This document shows, in pieces, positions 46,228-54,639 of a DNA stretch of 64,000 bases. A program made the translations under genes and the position numbers. Source of the DNA: Micromonospora parva (GTDB lineage Bacteria > Actinomycetota > Actinomycetes > Mycobacteriales > Micromonosporaceae); the NCBI RefSeq assembly GCF_000718515.1, contig NZ_JNZS01000010.1, positions 248,001 through 312,000 of the forward strand, given 5' to 3'. Under the pieces are notes generated by a model. That model had not been told where the DNA came from. It worked only from the letters and a program-made list of their open reading frames with translations, and searched no databases. Every line of letters begins with the position of its first letter. Within the stretch, counting starts at the first letter, position 1.

Positions 46228-46233
46228 TAGGCT
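46228..46233 (+). promoter_or_regulatory. -10 hexamer TAGGCT of rmlA
   Basis: TAGGCT precedes GTG 46240 by 6 nt; leaderless placement. Together with the rmlB -10 it makes a compact divergent promoter. Confidence 0.6.
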
Positions 46234-46239
46234 TCCCCG

Positions 46240-47130
46240 GTGCGCGGAATCCTACTTGCCGGCGGCACCGGGTCCCGGCTCTGGCCGATCACCCGGGCGG
46301 TCTCGAAGCAGCTGATGCCGGTCTTCGACAAGCCGATGATCTACTACCCGCTCTCCACCCTGGTGATGGCCGGGGTCCGGGAGATCCTGGTGATCACGAC
46401 TCCGGACGACCAGGACCAGTTCCGTCGCCTGCTCGGCGACGGCAGCCAGTTCGGGCTGCGGCTGGAGTACGCCAGCCAGGAACGCCCGGAGGGCATCGCG
46501 CAGGCGTTCATCCTCGGCGCGGACTTCATCGGCGACGCGCCGGTGGCGCTGGTCCTCGGCGACAACATCTTCCACGGTGTGGGCCTGGGGCGGCAGCTCG
46601 CCGACCACGGTGATCTGGTCGGCGGTCGGGTCTTCGCCTATCAGGTGGCCAACCCGCAGGAGTACGGCGTGGTCGACTTCGACGCCGATGGCCGGGTGCT
46701 CTCGATCGAGGAGAAGCCGGCCCGGCCGAAGTCCCGGTTCGCGGTGCCCGGCCTGTACTTCTACGACAACCGGGTGGTCGACATCGCGCGCAAGCTCACC
46801 CCGAGCGCGCGCGGCGAGCTGGAGATCACGGCGGTCAACGAGGCGTACCGGGAGTGGGGCGAGCTTTCGGTGACGGTGCTGGATCGGGGCACCGCCTGGC
46901 TGGACACCGGCACGTTCACCTCGATGATGCAGGCCGCCGAGTTCGTCCGGGTGGTCGAGGAACGGCAGGGCCTCAAGATCGGTTGTGTCGAGGAGGTCGC
47001 CTGGCGGGCCGGCCTGATCGACGACGCGCAGCTGCGCGCGCTGGCCGAGCCGCTGACCAAGAGCGGCTACGGCGACTACCTGCTCCGGCTGCTCAGTGAG
47101 CAGGCCGAGCGCGACGGGGGTTCCTGGTGA
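46240..47130 (+). CDS. rmlA: Glucose-1-phosphate thymidylyltransferase
   Basis: A 296-residue nucleotidyltransferase that makes dTDP-glucose, the first and feedback-controlled step of rhamnose synthesis. The signature [14 protein letters not shown], the sugar-phosphate segment [24 protein letters not shown] with the metal Asp, and EEKPARPKS are all present; length is normal. Its stop overlaps the rmlC start as GTGA. Confidence 0.97.
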   Translation: MRGILLAGGTGSRLWPITRAVSKQLMPVFDKPMIYYPLSTLVMAGVREILVITTPDDQDQFRRLLGDGSQFGLRLEYASQERPEGIAQAFILGADFIGDAPVALVLGDNIFHGVGLGRQLADHGDLVGGRVFAYQVANPQEYGVVDFDADGRVLSIEEKPARPKSRFAVPGLYFYDNRVVDIARKLTPSARGELEITAVNEAYREWGELSVTVLDRGTAWLDTGTFTSMMQAAEFVRVVEERQGLKIGCVEEVAWRAGLIDDAQLRALAEPLTKSGYGDYLLRLLSEQAERDGGSW

Positions 47131-47750
47131 AGATCCGGGAGTTGGGCATCGAGGGCGCCTGGGAGATCACCCCCCAGCAGCACGGTGACCCGCGTGGCAT
47201 GTTCATGGAGTGGTACCGCTTCGACAAGCTCGCCGAGGCGGTGGGGCATCCGCTGCGACTGGCCCAGGCCAACCTGTCGGTGTCCGCGCGTGGCGTGGTG
47301 CGCGGCGTGCACTTCGCCGATGTCCCGCCCGGGCAGGCCAAGTACGTGACCTGTGTGCGGGGCGCGGTCCTCGACGTGATCGTGGACCTGAGGGTGGGTT
47401 CGCCGACCTTCGGCCGGTGGGAGGGCGTCCGGCTGGACGACACCGACCGTCGGGCGGTCTACCTCAGCGAGGGGCTGGGGCACGGGTTCTGCGCGTTGAC
47501 CGACGACGCGACGTTGAGCTATCTCTGCTCGGCCACCTACAACCCGACCGGCGAGCACGCGGTGCACCCGCTGGACGAGGAGCTGGGCATCGAGTGGCCG
47601 GCGGAGGTTCCGTTGCTGTCCGCGCGTGACGACGCGGCGCCGACCCTCGCCCAGGCGCGCGAGCGGGGTCTGCTCCCGGAGTACGACAGCTGCCGGCGGT
47701 TCGTGGCGAGCCTCGGCCCGGACGGAATGTCGCACTCAACCGGTATGTGA
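47127..47750 (+). CDS. rmlC: dTDP-4-dehydrorhamnose 3,5-epimerase
   Basis: A 207-residue cupin-fold enzyme. Catalytic His62 (RGVHF) and Tyr132 ([11 protein letters not shown]) are conserved, and the RmlC strand [13 protein letters not shown] is clear. It inverts C3 and C5 of the 4-keto-6-deoxy sugar. Translationally coupled to rmlA by the GTGA overlap. Together with rmlB and rmlD it completes the dTDP-L-rhamnose pathway inside the proteasome locus. Confidence 0.96.
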   Translation: MKIRELGIEGAWEITPQQHGDPRGMFMEWYRFDKLAEAVGHPLRLAQANLSVSARGVVRGVHFADVPPGQAKYVTCVRGAVLDVIVDLRVGSPTFGRWEGVRLDDTDRRAVYLSEGLGHGFCALTDDATLSYLCSATYNPTGEHAVHPLDEELGIEWPAEVPLLSARDDAAPTLAQARERGLLPEYDSCRRFVASLGPDGMSHSTGM

Positions 47751-47806
47751 CAGCGCTCGGGGCACGACCTGTGGTCTGACAGTGACGAACCGGGCCCCCA
47801 GGCGGC

Positions 47807-47812
47807 TAATGT
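47807..47812 (+). promoter_or_regulatory. -10 hexamer TAATGT of pafA
   Basis: TAATGT precedes ATG 47819 by 6 nt; leaderless. It shows that pafA has its own promoter and is not read only from rmlAC. Confidence 0.65.
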
Positions 47813-47818
47813 CACACC

Positions 47819-49177
47819 ATGGAGCGGCGAATCTTCGGCCTCGAGACCGAGTACGGCGTCACCTGCACCTATCGCGGGCAGCGGCGGCTGTCCCCGGACG
47901 AGGTCGCGCGGTATCTGTTCCGGCGCGTGGTGTCCTGGGGTCGGTCGAGCAACGTCTTCCTGCGCAATGGGGCCCGGCTCTACCTGGACGTCGGGTCGCA
48001 TCCGGAGTACGCGACACCGGAGTGCGACTCGGTGACCGATCTGGTCGCCCACGACCGGGCCGGCGAGCGGATCCTGGAGGGCCTGCTCGTCGACGCGGAG
48101 AAGCGGCTGCACGACGAGGGCATCGCGGGTGAGATCTACCTGTTCAAGAACAACACCGACTCGGCCGGCAACTCGTACGGGTGCCACGAGAACTACCTGG
48201 TCTCCCGGCACGGCGAGTTCGGCCGGCTCGCCGACGTGCTCATCCCGTTCCTGGTGACCCGGCAGTTGATCTGCGGCGCCGGCAAGGTCCTGCAGACCCC
48301 ACGCGGCGCGGTCTACTGCCTCTCGCAGCGGGCCGAGCACATCTGGGAGGGCGTCTCCTCGGCGACCACCCGCAGCCGCCCGATCATCAACACCCGCGAC
48401 GAGCCGCACGCCGACGCCGAGCGCTACCGGCGGCTGCACGTGATCGTCGGTGACTCCAACATGAACGAGGTCACCACGCTGCTCAAGGTCGGCACCGCCG
48501 ACATCGTGCTGCGGATGATCGAGGCCGGGGTGGTGATGCGCGACCTGTCCCTGGAGAACCCGATCCGGGCCATCCGGGAGGTGTCGCACGACATCACCGG
48601 GCGGCGCAAGGTGCGGCTGGCCAACGGCAAGGAGGTCAGCGCCCTGGACATCCAGCAGGAATACCTCGCCAAGGCCACCGAGTTCGTCGAGCGGCGCGGC
48701 GGCGACCAGGCCGCCAAGCGGGTCGTCGAGCTGTGGGGGCGGGTGCTCAACGCGGTGGAGACCGGTGACCTGGAACCGGTCTCCCGGGAGATCGACTGGG
48801 TCAGCAAGCTGCGGTTGATCGAGCGCTACCAGCGCAAGCACGATCTGCCGTTGTCGCACCCCCGGGTGGCGCAGATGGACCTGGCCTATCACGACGTGCG
48901 TCGCGGCCGGGGCCTCTACGGGCTGCTGGAGCGCCGCGGTGACGTCGACCGGGTGGCCACCGACCCGGAGATCTTCGAGGCCAAGGAGACCCCGCCGCAG
49001 ACCACCCGGGCCCGGCTGCGGGGCGAGTTCATCCGGCACGCCCAGGAGAAGCGCCGCGACTTCACCGTCGACTGGGTGCACCTGAAGCTCAACGACCAGG
49101 CGCAGCGCACCGTGTTGTGCAAGGACCCGTTCCGGGCGTACGACGAGCGGGTGGAGCGACTGATCGCCAGCATGTGA
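47819..49177 (+). CDS. pafA: Pup ligase PafA
   Basis: A 452-residue ATP-dependent ligase that joins the C-terminal Glu of Pup to substrate lysines. It shares the fold of Dop but lacks the Dop loop: GLETEYGVT at the start, catalytic D57 in [32 protein letters not shown] and [17 protein letters not shown] at the ATP site, and the PafA C-terminal Pup-binding domain. Length is typical. It lies ~7 kb from prcA because of the inserted rhamnose genes, and is followed by a hairpin terminator. Confidence 0.98.
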   Translation: MERRIFGLETEYGVTCTYRGQRRLSPDEVARYLFRRVVSWGRSSNVFLRNGARLYLDVGSHPEYATPECDSVTDLVAHDRAGERILEGLLVDAEKRLHDEGIAGEIYLFKNNTDSAGNSYGCHENYLVSRHGEFGRLADVLIPFLVTRQLICGAGKVLQTPRGAVYCLSQRAEHIWEGVSSATTRSRPIINTRDEPHADAERYRRLHVIVGDSNMNEVTTLLKVGTADIVLRMIEAGVVMRDLSLENPIRAIREVSHDITGRRKVRLANGKEVSALDIQQEYLAKATEFVERRGGDQAAKRVVELWGRVLNAVETGDLEPVSREIDWVSKLRLIERYQRKHDLPLSHPRVAQMDLAYHDVRRGRGLYGLLERRGDVDRVATDPEIFEAKETPPQTTRARLRGEFIRHAQEKRRDFTVDWVHLKLNDQAQRTVLCKDPFRAYDERVERLIASM

Positions 49178-49183
49178 CGGGTT

Positions 49184-49220
49184 ACCGGCCCCGGCGGTGC
49201 GCTGCGCCGACGGGGCCGGT
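49184..49220 (+). terminator. Hairpin terminator after pafA
   Basis: A perfect 10 bp stem (49184-49193 with 49211-49220) with an inner GGCG/CGCC pairing; 6 bp after the pafA stop. Confidence 0.7.
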
Positions 49221-49241
49221 CGACCCGGCGCGCCGAGCGGT

Positions 49242-49247
49242 TAAGCT
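49242..49247 (+). promoter_or_regulatory. -10 hexamer TAAGCT of a small membrane-protein gene
   Basis: TAAGCT lies 9 nt before ATG 49257; short or absent leader. Confidence 0.5.
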
Positions 49248-49256
49248 GAGCGCGCC

Positions 49257-49460
49257 ATGACGACTTCTGGACCGTCCGACCGTTCCGAGCGCCCCGAGCG
49301 CGGCACCGAGCGGCAGAACTGGGTCGAACGCCGGCGGGAGAAGATCCGCGCCGAGATCGACCGTAACCGGCGCGGTGACTACACGGTGCCGACCTGGGTG
49401 CTGGCCCTGGCCCTGGCCCTCATCGTGGGCGGCTGGCTGGCCCTGATCTTCCTCGCCTAA
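49257..49460 (+). CDS. Small C-terminally anchored membrane protein
   Basis: A 67-residue protein. The first ~40 residues are hydrophilic and strongly charged (RSERPERGTERQNWVERRREKIRAE), and a single helix fills ~44-66 (VPTWVLALALALIVGGWLAL) up to the C-terminus, the layout of a tail-anchored protein. Own -10 element, own strand, between pafA and a palindromic element. The regular codon bias supports it as real. Function unknown. Confidence 0.7.
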   Translation: MTTSGPSDRSERPERGTERQNWVERRREKIRAEIDRNRRGDYTVPTWVLALALALIVGGWLALIFLA

Positions 49461-49493
49461 CCCCCAGCGCTCCGGCCCCGCGCCGTCGCCCGC

Positions 49494-49550
49494 GTTGATC
49501 ATGAAGTTGTTGCCCCGACACGCCGAGGCGGCGGGCACTTCATGATCACC
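49494..49550. repeat. Palindromic intergenic element, copy 2
   Basis: TGATCATGAAGT (49496-49507) is inverted at 49537-49548. The spacer holds CGACACGCCG (49516-49525), the decamer also found in the loop of the copy at 18.15 kb. Lies between convergent genes. Confidence 0.7.
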
Positions 49551-49551
49551 A

Positions 49552-49581
49552 GGGCCGGGCCGGGCCGGGCCGGGCCGGGCC
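49552..49581. repeat. GGGCC pentanucleotide tandem repeat, six units
   Basis: Six uninterrupted GGGCC units, ending 2 bp before the stop codon of the DUF3866 gene on the other strand. Prone to slippage, but noncoding. Confidence 0.85.
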
Positions 49582-49583
49582 GG

Positions 49584-50669
49584 TCAGGGGAGGAGGGTTG
49601 TGGCGTGGCGGCCGGCGGCGGCTGCGGACAGGAAGTAGGCGTGGTCGGCGTCGAGGCCACGGCCCATGGTGGACAGCGGCACGACGCTGGCCCGCAGCGC
49701 GGCGTCGAGACCGTCGGTGCCTACCCGCACGATCTTGTGCCGGGCCGCCAGGGGCGCCAGCGCCGCGTGCACCTCGGCCGCGAGCGACGGGGCCAGGTCC
49801 TCGGGCACCACCAGCTCCGCCGGGGCGAGCGCCACCCGGCCGTACGCGGTGAGGCTGTGGTGTGACACGCCCCGGTGCCGGGGACGGGGGTCGGCGTCGG
49901 AGATGCGCAACGACCCGACCGGCCGCCCGCCCAGCGTGGCGACCGCGTTGACCGCCTCGCCGACCGCGACGCCGGAGAAACCCCAGCGGGTGCCGGTGCC
50001 CAGGTTGCCGGGCCCCTGAGCCACGATCGCCAGGTCCGCGTGGAGCACGTGCCGGGCGGCGAGCAGACCGCCGTGCACTGTGGTGGCCTCCAGGTCGCCG
50101 CCGAACGCCTGCCCGACCGTGATCGTGCCGACCAGCTCGGACCGCAGCCCGGCGAGGGTGCGGGAGAACCAGGCGGGCAGCGCGCCACCGTCGGTGAGCA
50201 GGTACGCCACCCGCGCCCGCGGGGCGTCGGCCCGGATGCCGGCCAGGATCGCCGGCAGCGCCGAGTGCAGATCGGCGGTGACCACCGGCAGGCCGCCCAG
50301 GTCGTCCGCGTCGGCCAGCACGTCGCGGTGCGGGGACGCCTCCTCGTCGACACCGAGCAGGATCGGCTGCAACGGGGTGTAGCGGGCCTTCACCAGGTGC
50401 CCGGCGTCGCGGGTGTCGGCGACCTCCGGCGGGTCCGGGGGCAGCCGGTCCGGCAGGGCGACCACCAGGGCGTACCCGCCGGTGCCCAACCCCATCAGCA
50501 GCGCGCCGGCGTTGAGCAGCACCCGGTCGCCCGGCTCGGGCGTGCCGACCAGCTCCGGGTAGGCCAGCGCGCGCATCCGTGTGCCGTCGGGCAGGTCGAC
50601 GTCCAGCTCCACCGCCCCGGTCCACTGCCGTCGCAGCGTCGCCACCGTCCCCGTACGCCATCGCACCAT
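49584..50669 (-). CDS. DUF3866 family protein
   Basis: A 361-residue soluble protein. It starts with a small beta domain (TGTVATLRRQWTGAVELDVDL, GDRVLLNAGALLMGLGTGGYALVV) followed by an alpha/beta part with HLVKARYTPLQ, VAYLLTDGGALPAWFS, IVAQGPGNLGTGTRWGFSG and PRHRGVSHHSLTAYG. Gly-rich and His motifs suggest a nucleotide or metal site, but the family has no assigned role. ATG 50669 is chosen because TAGCGT lies exactly 7 nt upstream; a GTG at 50678 falls inside that hexamer. Confidence 0.8.
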   Translation of the reverse strand: MVRWRTGTVATLRRQWTGAVELDVDLPDGTRMRALAYPELVGTPEPGDRVLLNAGALLMGLGTGGYALVVALPDRLPPDPPEVADTRDAGHLVKARYTPLQPILLGVDEEASPHRDVLADADDLGGLPVVTADLHSALPAILAGIRADAPRARVAYLLTDGGALPAWFSRTLAGLRSELVGTITVGQAFGGDLEATTVHGGLLAARHVLHADLAIVAQGPGNLGTGTRWGFSGVAVGEAVNAVATLGGRPVGSLRISDADPRPRHRGVSHHSLTAYGRVALAPAELVVPEDLAPSLAAEVHAALAPLAARHKIVRVGTDGLDAALRASVVPLSTMGRGLDADHAYFLSAAAAGRHATTLLP

Positions 50670-50676
50670 GACGGGC

Positions 50677-50682
50677 ACGCTA
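50677..50682 (-). promoter_or_regulatory. -10 hexamer TAGCGT of the DUF3866 gene
   Basis: Minus strand TAGCGT (50682-50677) followed by 7 nt and ATG 50669; leaderless. Confidence 0.6.
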
Positions 50683-50718
50683 GCCGCGCGGGCCCGGCGG
50701 CCCGCGCCCGGGTGCGGT

Positions 50719-51723
50719 TCAGGTGGACTCGGCGCCGCCGGCGTCCGGGCTCGGTCGGGCCTGGGTGTGCCGGGCGGTGCCGGTGGCCCCGGGCAGCGAG
50801 CGGGTGGGGTCGAGGAAGACGAACCGGATCTCCGGGTAGCGGCCGGTGAGCCGTCGTTCGGCCTCGTCGGCGGCGGTCTCGATCTGCGCGCCGGTGGCCT
50901 CGTCGCGGAAGTCGACCTTCGCGGCGACCAGGATGTCGTCCGGGCCGAGCTGCATGGTCAACAGGGTGTCGATGCGCTCCACCTCGGGCAGCCCGGCCAG
51001 CTCCTGCTCGATCTCGCGGCGCAGCCGTTCCGGCACGGCCCGGCCGACCAGCAGCGACAGGTTGTTGCTGGCGAGTATCCCGGCGACGGTCAGCAGCAGC
51101 AGGCCGATCAGGATCGACGCCACGCCGTCCCACACCTCGTCGCCGGTGGCGTGCGACAGACCGACGCCGAGCCCGGCCAGCACCAGACCGATCAGGGCCG
51201 CGCTGTCCTCCAGGAAGACCGCCTTGACGGTGGTGTCGGCGGTCAGCCGCAGAAACCGCCGAGGCGTGGTCCGCCAGCGTCGCGACTCGCGGCGGACCTG
51301 GCGCACCGCGCGGGCCAGGGAGATCGACTCGATGACGAACGACACCCCGAGCACGATGTACGAGATCAGGTAGTCGCCGCTGTGCTTGTGCACCAGGATC
51401 GTGGTGACGCCGTGGGTGACGGCGAAACCGGCGCCCGCGACGAACGTGAACATCGCCGCGAAGAACGCCCAGACGTAGCTCTCCTTGCCGTACCCGAAGG
51501 GGTGTCGCTGGTCGGCCGGGCGGGCGCCGCGGCGCAGCGCCTGGAAGAGCAGCACCTCGGTGGTGGTGTCGGCCACCGAGTGCGCCGCCTCGGAGAGCAT
51601 CGCGGCGGATCCGGAGATCACCCCGGCGATCAGTTTGGCCACCGCGATGGCGAGGTTGGCGGCGCCGGCGACGACGACGGTGCCGACGCTCTCGCTCGCG
51701 GGCCTGGCCTCCGGTGCCGACAT
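50719..51723 (-). CDS. Cation diffusion facilitator (CDF) metal transporter
   Basis: A 334-residue exporter. Six membrane helices include helix 2 with the metal-site pair in SEAAHSVADTTTE and the loop HPFGYGKESYVWAF; helix 5 has VFLEDSAALIGLVLAG. The cytosolic dimer domain follows (residues ~215-310). Probably exports Zn, Fe or Mn by proton antiport. A leaderless -10 (TAGGGT, 7 nt) fixes ATG 51723. Divergent from pafB with 117 bp between starts. Confidence 0.92.
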   Translation of the reverse strand: MSAPEARPASESVGTVVVAGAANLAIAVAKLIAGVISGSAAMLSEAAHSVADTTTEVLLFQALRRGARPADQRHPFGYGKESYVWAFFAAMFTFVAGAGFAVTHGVTTILVHKHSGDYLISYIVLGVSFVIESISLARAVRQVRRESRRWRTTPRRFLRLTADTTVKAVFLEDSAALIGLVLAGLGVGLSHATGDEVWDGVASILIGLLLLTVAGILASNNLSLLVGRAVPERLRREIEQELAGLPEVERIDTLLTMQLGPDDILVAAKVDFRDEATGAQIETAADEAERRLTGRYPEIRFVFLDPTRSLPGATGTARHTQARPSPDAGGAEST

Positions 51724-51730
51724 GAGGATC

Positions 51731-51736
51731 ACCCTA
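51731..51736 (-). promoter_or_regulatory. -10 hexamer TAGGGT of the CDF gene
   Basis: Minus strand TAGGGT (51736-51731), 7 nt before ATG 51723. Confidence 0.6.
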
Positions 51737-51827
51737 TGACCGCGGACGGCGACGCGCCGGGGGAGACCCGATCCGAACATGTGTGCGGCACGCCCGCGTG
51801 GGTGCACGGTGTGGGCGCGTCGGCTGC

Positions 51828-51833
51828 TAGCGT
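51828..51833 (+). promoter_or_regulatory. -10 hexamer TAGCGT of pafB
   Basis: TAGCGT followed by 7 nt and GTG 51841; leaderless start for the pafBC operon. Confidence 0.65.
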
Positions 51834-51840
51834 CTACCGC

Positions 51841-52839
51841 GTGTCGCGGACCCGCACCGAACGCCTGGTCAACCTGGTGATCTGCCTGCTGTCCACGCGA
51901 CGGTTCCTGACCGCCGCGCAGATCGCCGCGACCGTGCCCGGTTACGAGCACGATCCTGACGACGCGCGCGACCACGAGGCGTTCCAGCGCAAGTTCGAAC
52001 GGGACAAGGCCGAGCTGCGCGAGTTGGGTGTCCCACTGGAGACCGGCACGGCGAGCGCCTTCGACGCCGAGCCCGGCTACCGGATCGCCCACCGCGAGTA
52101 CGCGCTGCCCGACATCCTCCTCGAACCGGACGAGGCCGCCGCGGTCGGCATCGCCGCACGGCTGTGGCAGCACGCCGGGCTGGCCGCCGCCGCGTCGTCC
52201 GGGCTGGCCAAGCTGCGCGCCGCCGGGGTGGACGTGGACCCGCAGGCGACCCTCGGCCTGGAGCCGATGGTCACCGTCGACCCGGCGTTCGCGCCGCTGA
52301 CCGCCGCCGCGCGGGACCGCCGCGAGGTGGGGTTCGACTACCGGGTGCCCGACCGCGACGCGCCCAGTCGGCGGCGGCTGCAACCCTGGGGCGTCGTCTG
52401 CTGGCGCGGCCGGTGGTATGTGGTCGGCCACGACCAGGACCGGGAGGCGACCCGCTGCTTCCGGCTGTCCCGGGTCGTCGGCGCGGTCCGGGTGACCGGC
52501 GCCCCCGGCGCGTACGAGCCTCCCGCCAACGTCGACCTGATCAGCCACGTGGCCCGCTGGTCGGGTCCGGTGGAGCGCACCGGCCGGGCCACGGTGCTGG
52601 CCGCGCCGGGACGGGCCGCCGGGCTGCGCCGCTGGGCGCTGGAGGTGACCGCCGGTCCGGACGGCGACCGGCTGGTCCTGCCGTACGCGGAGCCGGACGG
52701 GTTGGCCGGTCATCTCGTCGGCTACGGCCCGGACGTGCGGGTGCTGGACCCACCGGAGGTCCGCGAGGCGGTCATCCAACGACTCAAGGAGATCGCCGTG
52801 CGCCACGACGAGCTGGCCGTGGGCGGAGGTGCCCGGTGA
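51841..52839 (+). CDS. pafB: WYL-domain regulator PafB
   Basis: A 332-residue half of the PafBC heterodimer, which activates the LexA/RecA-independent DNA damage response. A winged helix lies at the N-terminus (TERLVNLVICLLSTRRFLTAAQIAATV), followed by the WYL domain with RRLQPWGVVCWRGRWYVVGHD and RCFRLSRV, and a WCX-type C-terminal domain. The WYL fold is thought to sense single-stranded DNA or nucleic acid. The GTG start is fixed by the leaderless -10; its stop overlaps pafC as GTGA. Confidence 0.95.
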   Translation: MSRTRTERLVNLVICLLSTRRFLTAAQIAATVPGYEHDPDDARDHEAFQRKFERDKAELRELGVPLETGTASAFDAEPGYRIAHREYALPDILLEPDEAAAVGIAARLWQHAGLAAAASSGLAKLRAAGVDVDPQATLGLEPMVTVDPAFAPLTAAARDRREVGFDYRVPDRDAPSRRRLQPWGVVCWRGRWYVVGHDQDREATRCFRLSRVVGAVRVTGAPGAYEPPANVDLISHVARWSGPVERTGRATVLAAPGRAAGLRRWALEVTAGPDGDRLVLPYAEPDGLAGHLVGYGPDVRVLDPPEVREAVIQRLKEIAVRHDELAVGGGAR

Positions 52840-53891
52840 CCCGCCCGGCCGCCCGCACCGGTTCCCGCGCGTCCGCCGACCGGCTGGCCCGACTGCTCAA
52901 CCTGGTGCCCTACCTGCTGGCCCGGCCCGGCATCGAGATCGCCGAGGCGGCCGGTGACCTGGGCGTCACCGAGCGCCAGCTCCGGGAGGACCTGGAGCTG
53001 CTCTGGGTGTGCGGGCTGCCCGGGTACGGCCCCGGTGACCTCATCGACATGGCGTTCGACGGTGACCGGGTGACCATCACCTACGACGCCGGCATCGACC
53101 GGCCGTTGCGGCTGACGCCCGACGAGGCCCTCGCTCTGGTGGTGGCGCTGCGGATGCTGGCCGAGACGCCCGGGGTGGCCAACCGGGAGGCCGTCGAACG
53201 GGCTCTGGCCAAGATCGAGGCCGCGGGCGACCTGGTGGGCGCCCCGGTGGCGGTCCGGTTGCCCGGAGACACCCCGCGGGTCGAGGCGCTGCGCGCCGCC
53301 GTCGAGGGCGGGAAGGCCCTGCGGATCACCTACTACACGGCCGCCCGGGACGAGACCACCGAGCGCGTCATCGACCCGCTGCGGATGCTCATGGTCGGCG
53401 GCCGGGCGTACGTGGAGGCGTGGTGCCGGCGTGCGGAGGCCGTCCGGCTGTTCCGCGCCGACCGGATCGACGCGACCACCGAGTTGGACGAGCCGGCCAT
53501 GGTGCCGCCGCAGGCCGTGCCGCACGACCTCACCGAGGGCGTGTTCCGCCCGACGGCCGACCTGCCGCTGATCACCCTGCGGATCGGCCGGGGCGAGCGG
53601 TGGATCACCGAGTACTACCCGTGCGAGCGGGTCGAGGCCGGCGACGGCGACCAGTGGCTCGTCTCCCTGCGGGTCACCGACCTGGGCTGGGCCCGCCGGT
53701 TCGTGCTGGGTCTCGGCCCGGAGGTGACGGTGGTCGCCCCGGTCGAGTTGGCCGAGCAGGTGCGGGCGACGGCCGCCGCCGCGTTGGACGCGTACGCCGT
53801 GCCCGCGCCCCCGGCGGTGCCCCGACCGTCCGAGGTCGACGCGGAGCGCGCGCCGGCGGGCGACCCGGCGGTGGCCGGCCGCACCCAGTAG
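52836..53891 (+). CDS. pafC: WYL-domain regulator PafC
   Basis: A 351-residue partner of PafB with the same order: winged helix (LARLLNLVPYLLARPGIEIAEAAGDLGVTERQLRED), a linker, the WYL domain (LRITYYTAARDETTERVIDPLRMLMVGGRAYVEAWCRR, RLFRADRI) and the WCX end. The last ~25 residues are Pro/Ala-rich. Starts at a GTGA overlap with pafB. Its TAG stop codon is also the start of the -10 hexamer of the next gene. PafBC genes remain linked to tatAC, as in other actinobacteria. Confidence 0.95.
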   Translation: MTRPAARTGSRASADRLARLLNLVPYLLARPGIEIAEAAGDLGVTERQLREDLELLWVCGLPGYGPGDLIDMAFDGDRVTITYDAGIDRPLRLTPDEALALVVALRMLAETPGVANREAVERALAKIEAAGDLVGAPVAVRLPGDTPRVEALRAAVEGGKALRITYYTAARDETTERVIDPLRMLMVGGRAYVEAWCRRAEAVRLFRADRIDATTELDEPAMVPPQAVPHDLTEGVFRPTADLPLITLRIGRGERWITEYYPCERVEAGDGDQWLVSLRVTDLGWARRFVLGLGPEVTVVAPVELAEQVRATAAAALDAYAVPAPPAVPRPSEVDAERAPAGDPAVAGRTQ

Positions 53892-53894
53892 GCT
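53889..53894 (+). promoter_or_regulatory. -10 hexamer TAGGCT overlapping the pafC stop
   Basis: TAGGCT, whose first three bases are the pafC stop codon, is 7 nt from GTG 53902. Confidence 0.55.
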
Positions 53895-53901
53895 GACCGC
53901 C

Positions 53902-54147
53902 GTGCTGATCTGGATCGTCCTCGCGGTGGTGCTGCTGCCCCTCGTGGTGCTCGCGCTGGCCGTGCGCCCGGTGCTGGCCCGGTTGCCCCAGCTGCGCCGC
54001 GCGGCCGTGGCGTTGCAGCGGCGTGCCGCCGAGGCCGAGGCGCTGCGGGACACCGCCGAGGCGTTGCAACAACGCGCCGAGGACGTCCAACGTCGGCTCG
54101 ACACCACCTCCCGACGGCTCGCGGTGATCAAGGCCAAGCGCGGCTGA
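53902..54147 (+). CDS. Small membrane-anchored coiled-coil protein
   Basis: An 81-residue protein. One N-terminal helix at ~2-22 (LIWIVLAVVLLPLVVLALAV) is followed by a continuous Ala/Arg/Glu/Leu coiled coil (LQRRAAEAEALRDTAEALQQRAEDVQRRLDTTSRRL). The layout resembles TatB, but the Tat FG hinge and Pro are missing, so it is not a TatA/B homologue. Its position between pafC and tatA is suggestive of a membrane accessory role. Function unknown. Confidence 0.7.
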   Translation: MLIWIVLAVVLLPLVVLALAVRPVLARLPQLRRAAVALQRRAAEAEALRDTAEALQQRAEDVQRRLDTTSRRLAVIKAKRG

Positions 54148-54306
54148 TCGGGCCCGCACCTGGTGGTGGTTGACGGATCATCGTGGGTTGGTCAAGACTT
54201 CACCCTCCCGGCCAAACCACCACTACCCAACGGGTGGCGGGCAGCCGATCCGCACGTACGATGGGCTGCGTACCACCCCTCGGACACAGAGCGACTGGAG
54301 CTTCTC

Positions 54307-54621
54307 ATGGGTGCCCTCAAGCCGTGGCACATCGCTGTTCTCGTGGTTGTGCTGATCCTGCTCTTCGGTGCGAAGCGGCTCCCTGACGCGGCCCGGTCGC
54401 TGGGTCGGTCGCTGCGGATCATCAAGGCCGAGACGAAGAGCCTGCAGGACGACGACCGCGACCTCGCCGAGAAGGCCGACGCGCAGGCCGCCTACCAGCC
54501 GCTGCCGCCGCACACCGGGCAGCAGGCGCCGTACACCGGTCAGCCGCAGCAGGCCCCGTACCAGCAGGCCCCGCCGCAGCAGCCGGTCGTCGACCCGGTG
54601 CACCGCGTCCGCGACAACTGA
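54307..54621 (+). CDS. tatA: Twin-arginine translocase subunit TatA
   Basis: A 104-residue protein: a short N-terminus ([10 protein letters not shown]), one membrane helix, the FG hinge with amphipathic helix ([23 protein letters not shown]) and an acidic, Gln/Pro-rich tail. TatA oligomers form the passage for folded proteins. ATG 54307 has GGAG upstream; a longer frame from 54163 adds an unrelated N-terminus. Followed by tatC after 18 bp. Confidence 0.95.
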   Translation: MGALKPWHIAVLVVVLILLFGAKRLPDAARSLGRSLRIIKAETKSLQDDDRDLAEKADAQAAYQPLPPHTGQQAPYTGQPQQAPYQQAPPQQPVVDPVHRVRDN

Positions 54622-54639
54622 CCGAAGGGCCCCACTCCC

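Noticed and set aside
50670..50678. GTG 50678 as the DUF3866 start
   Set aside because: It lies inside the TAGCGT hexamer; ATG 50669, 7 nt after the hexamer, is the better leaderless start.
53902..54147. TatB assignment for the small coiled-coil protein
   Set aside because: No FG hinge or conserved Pro/Glu of TatB; only the topology is similar.
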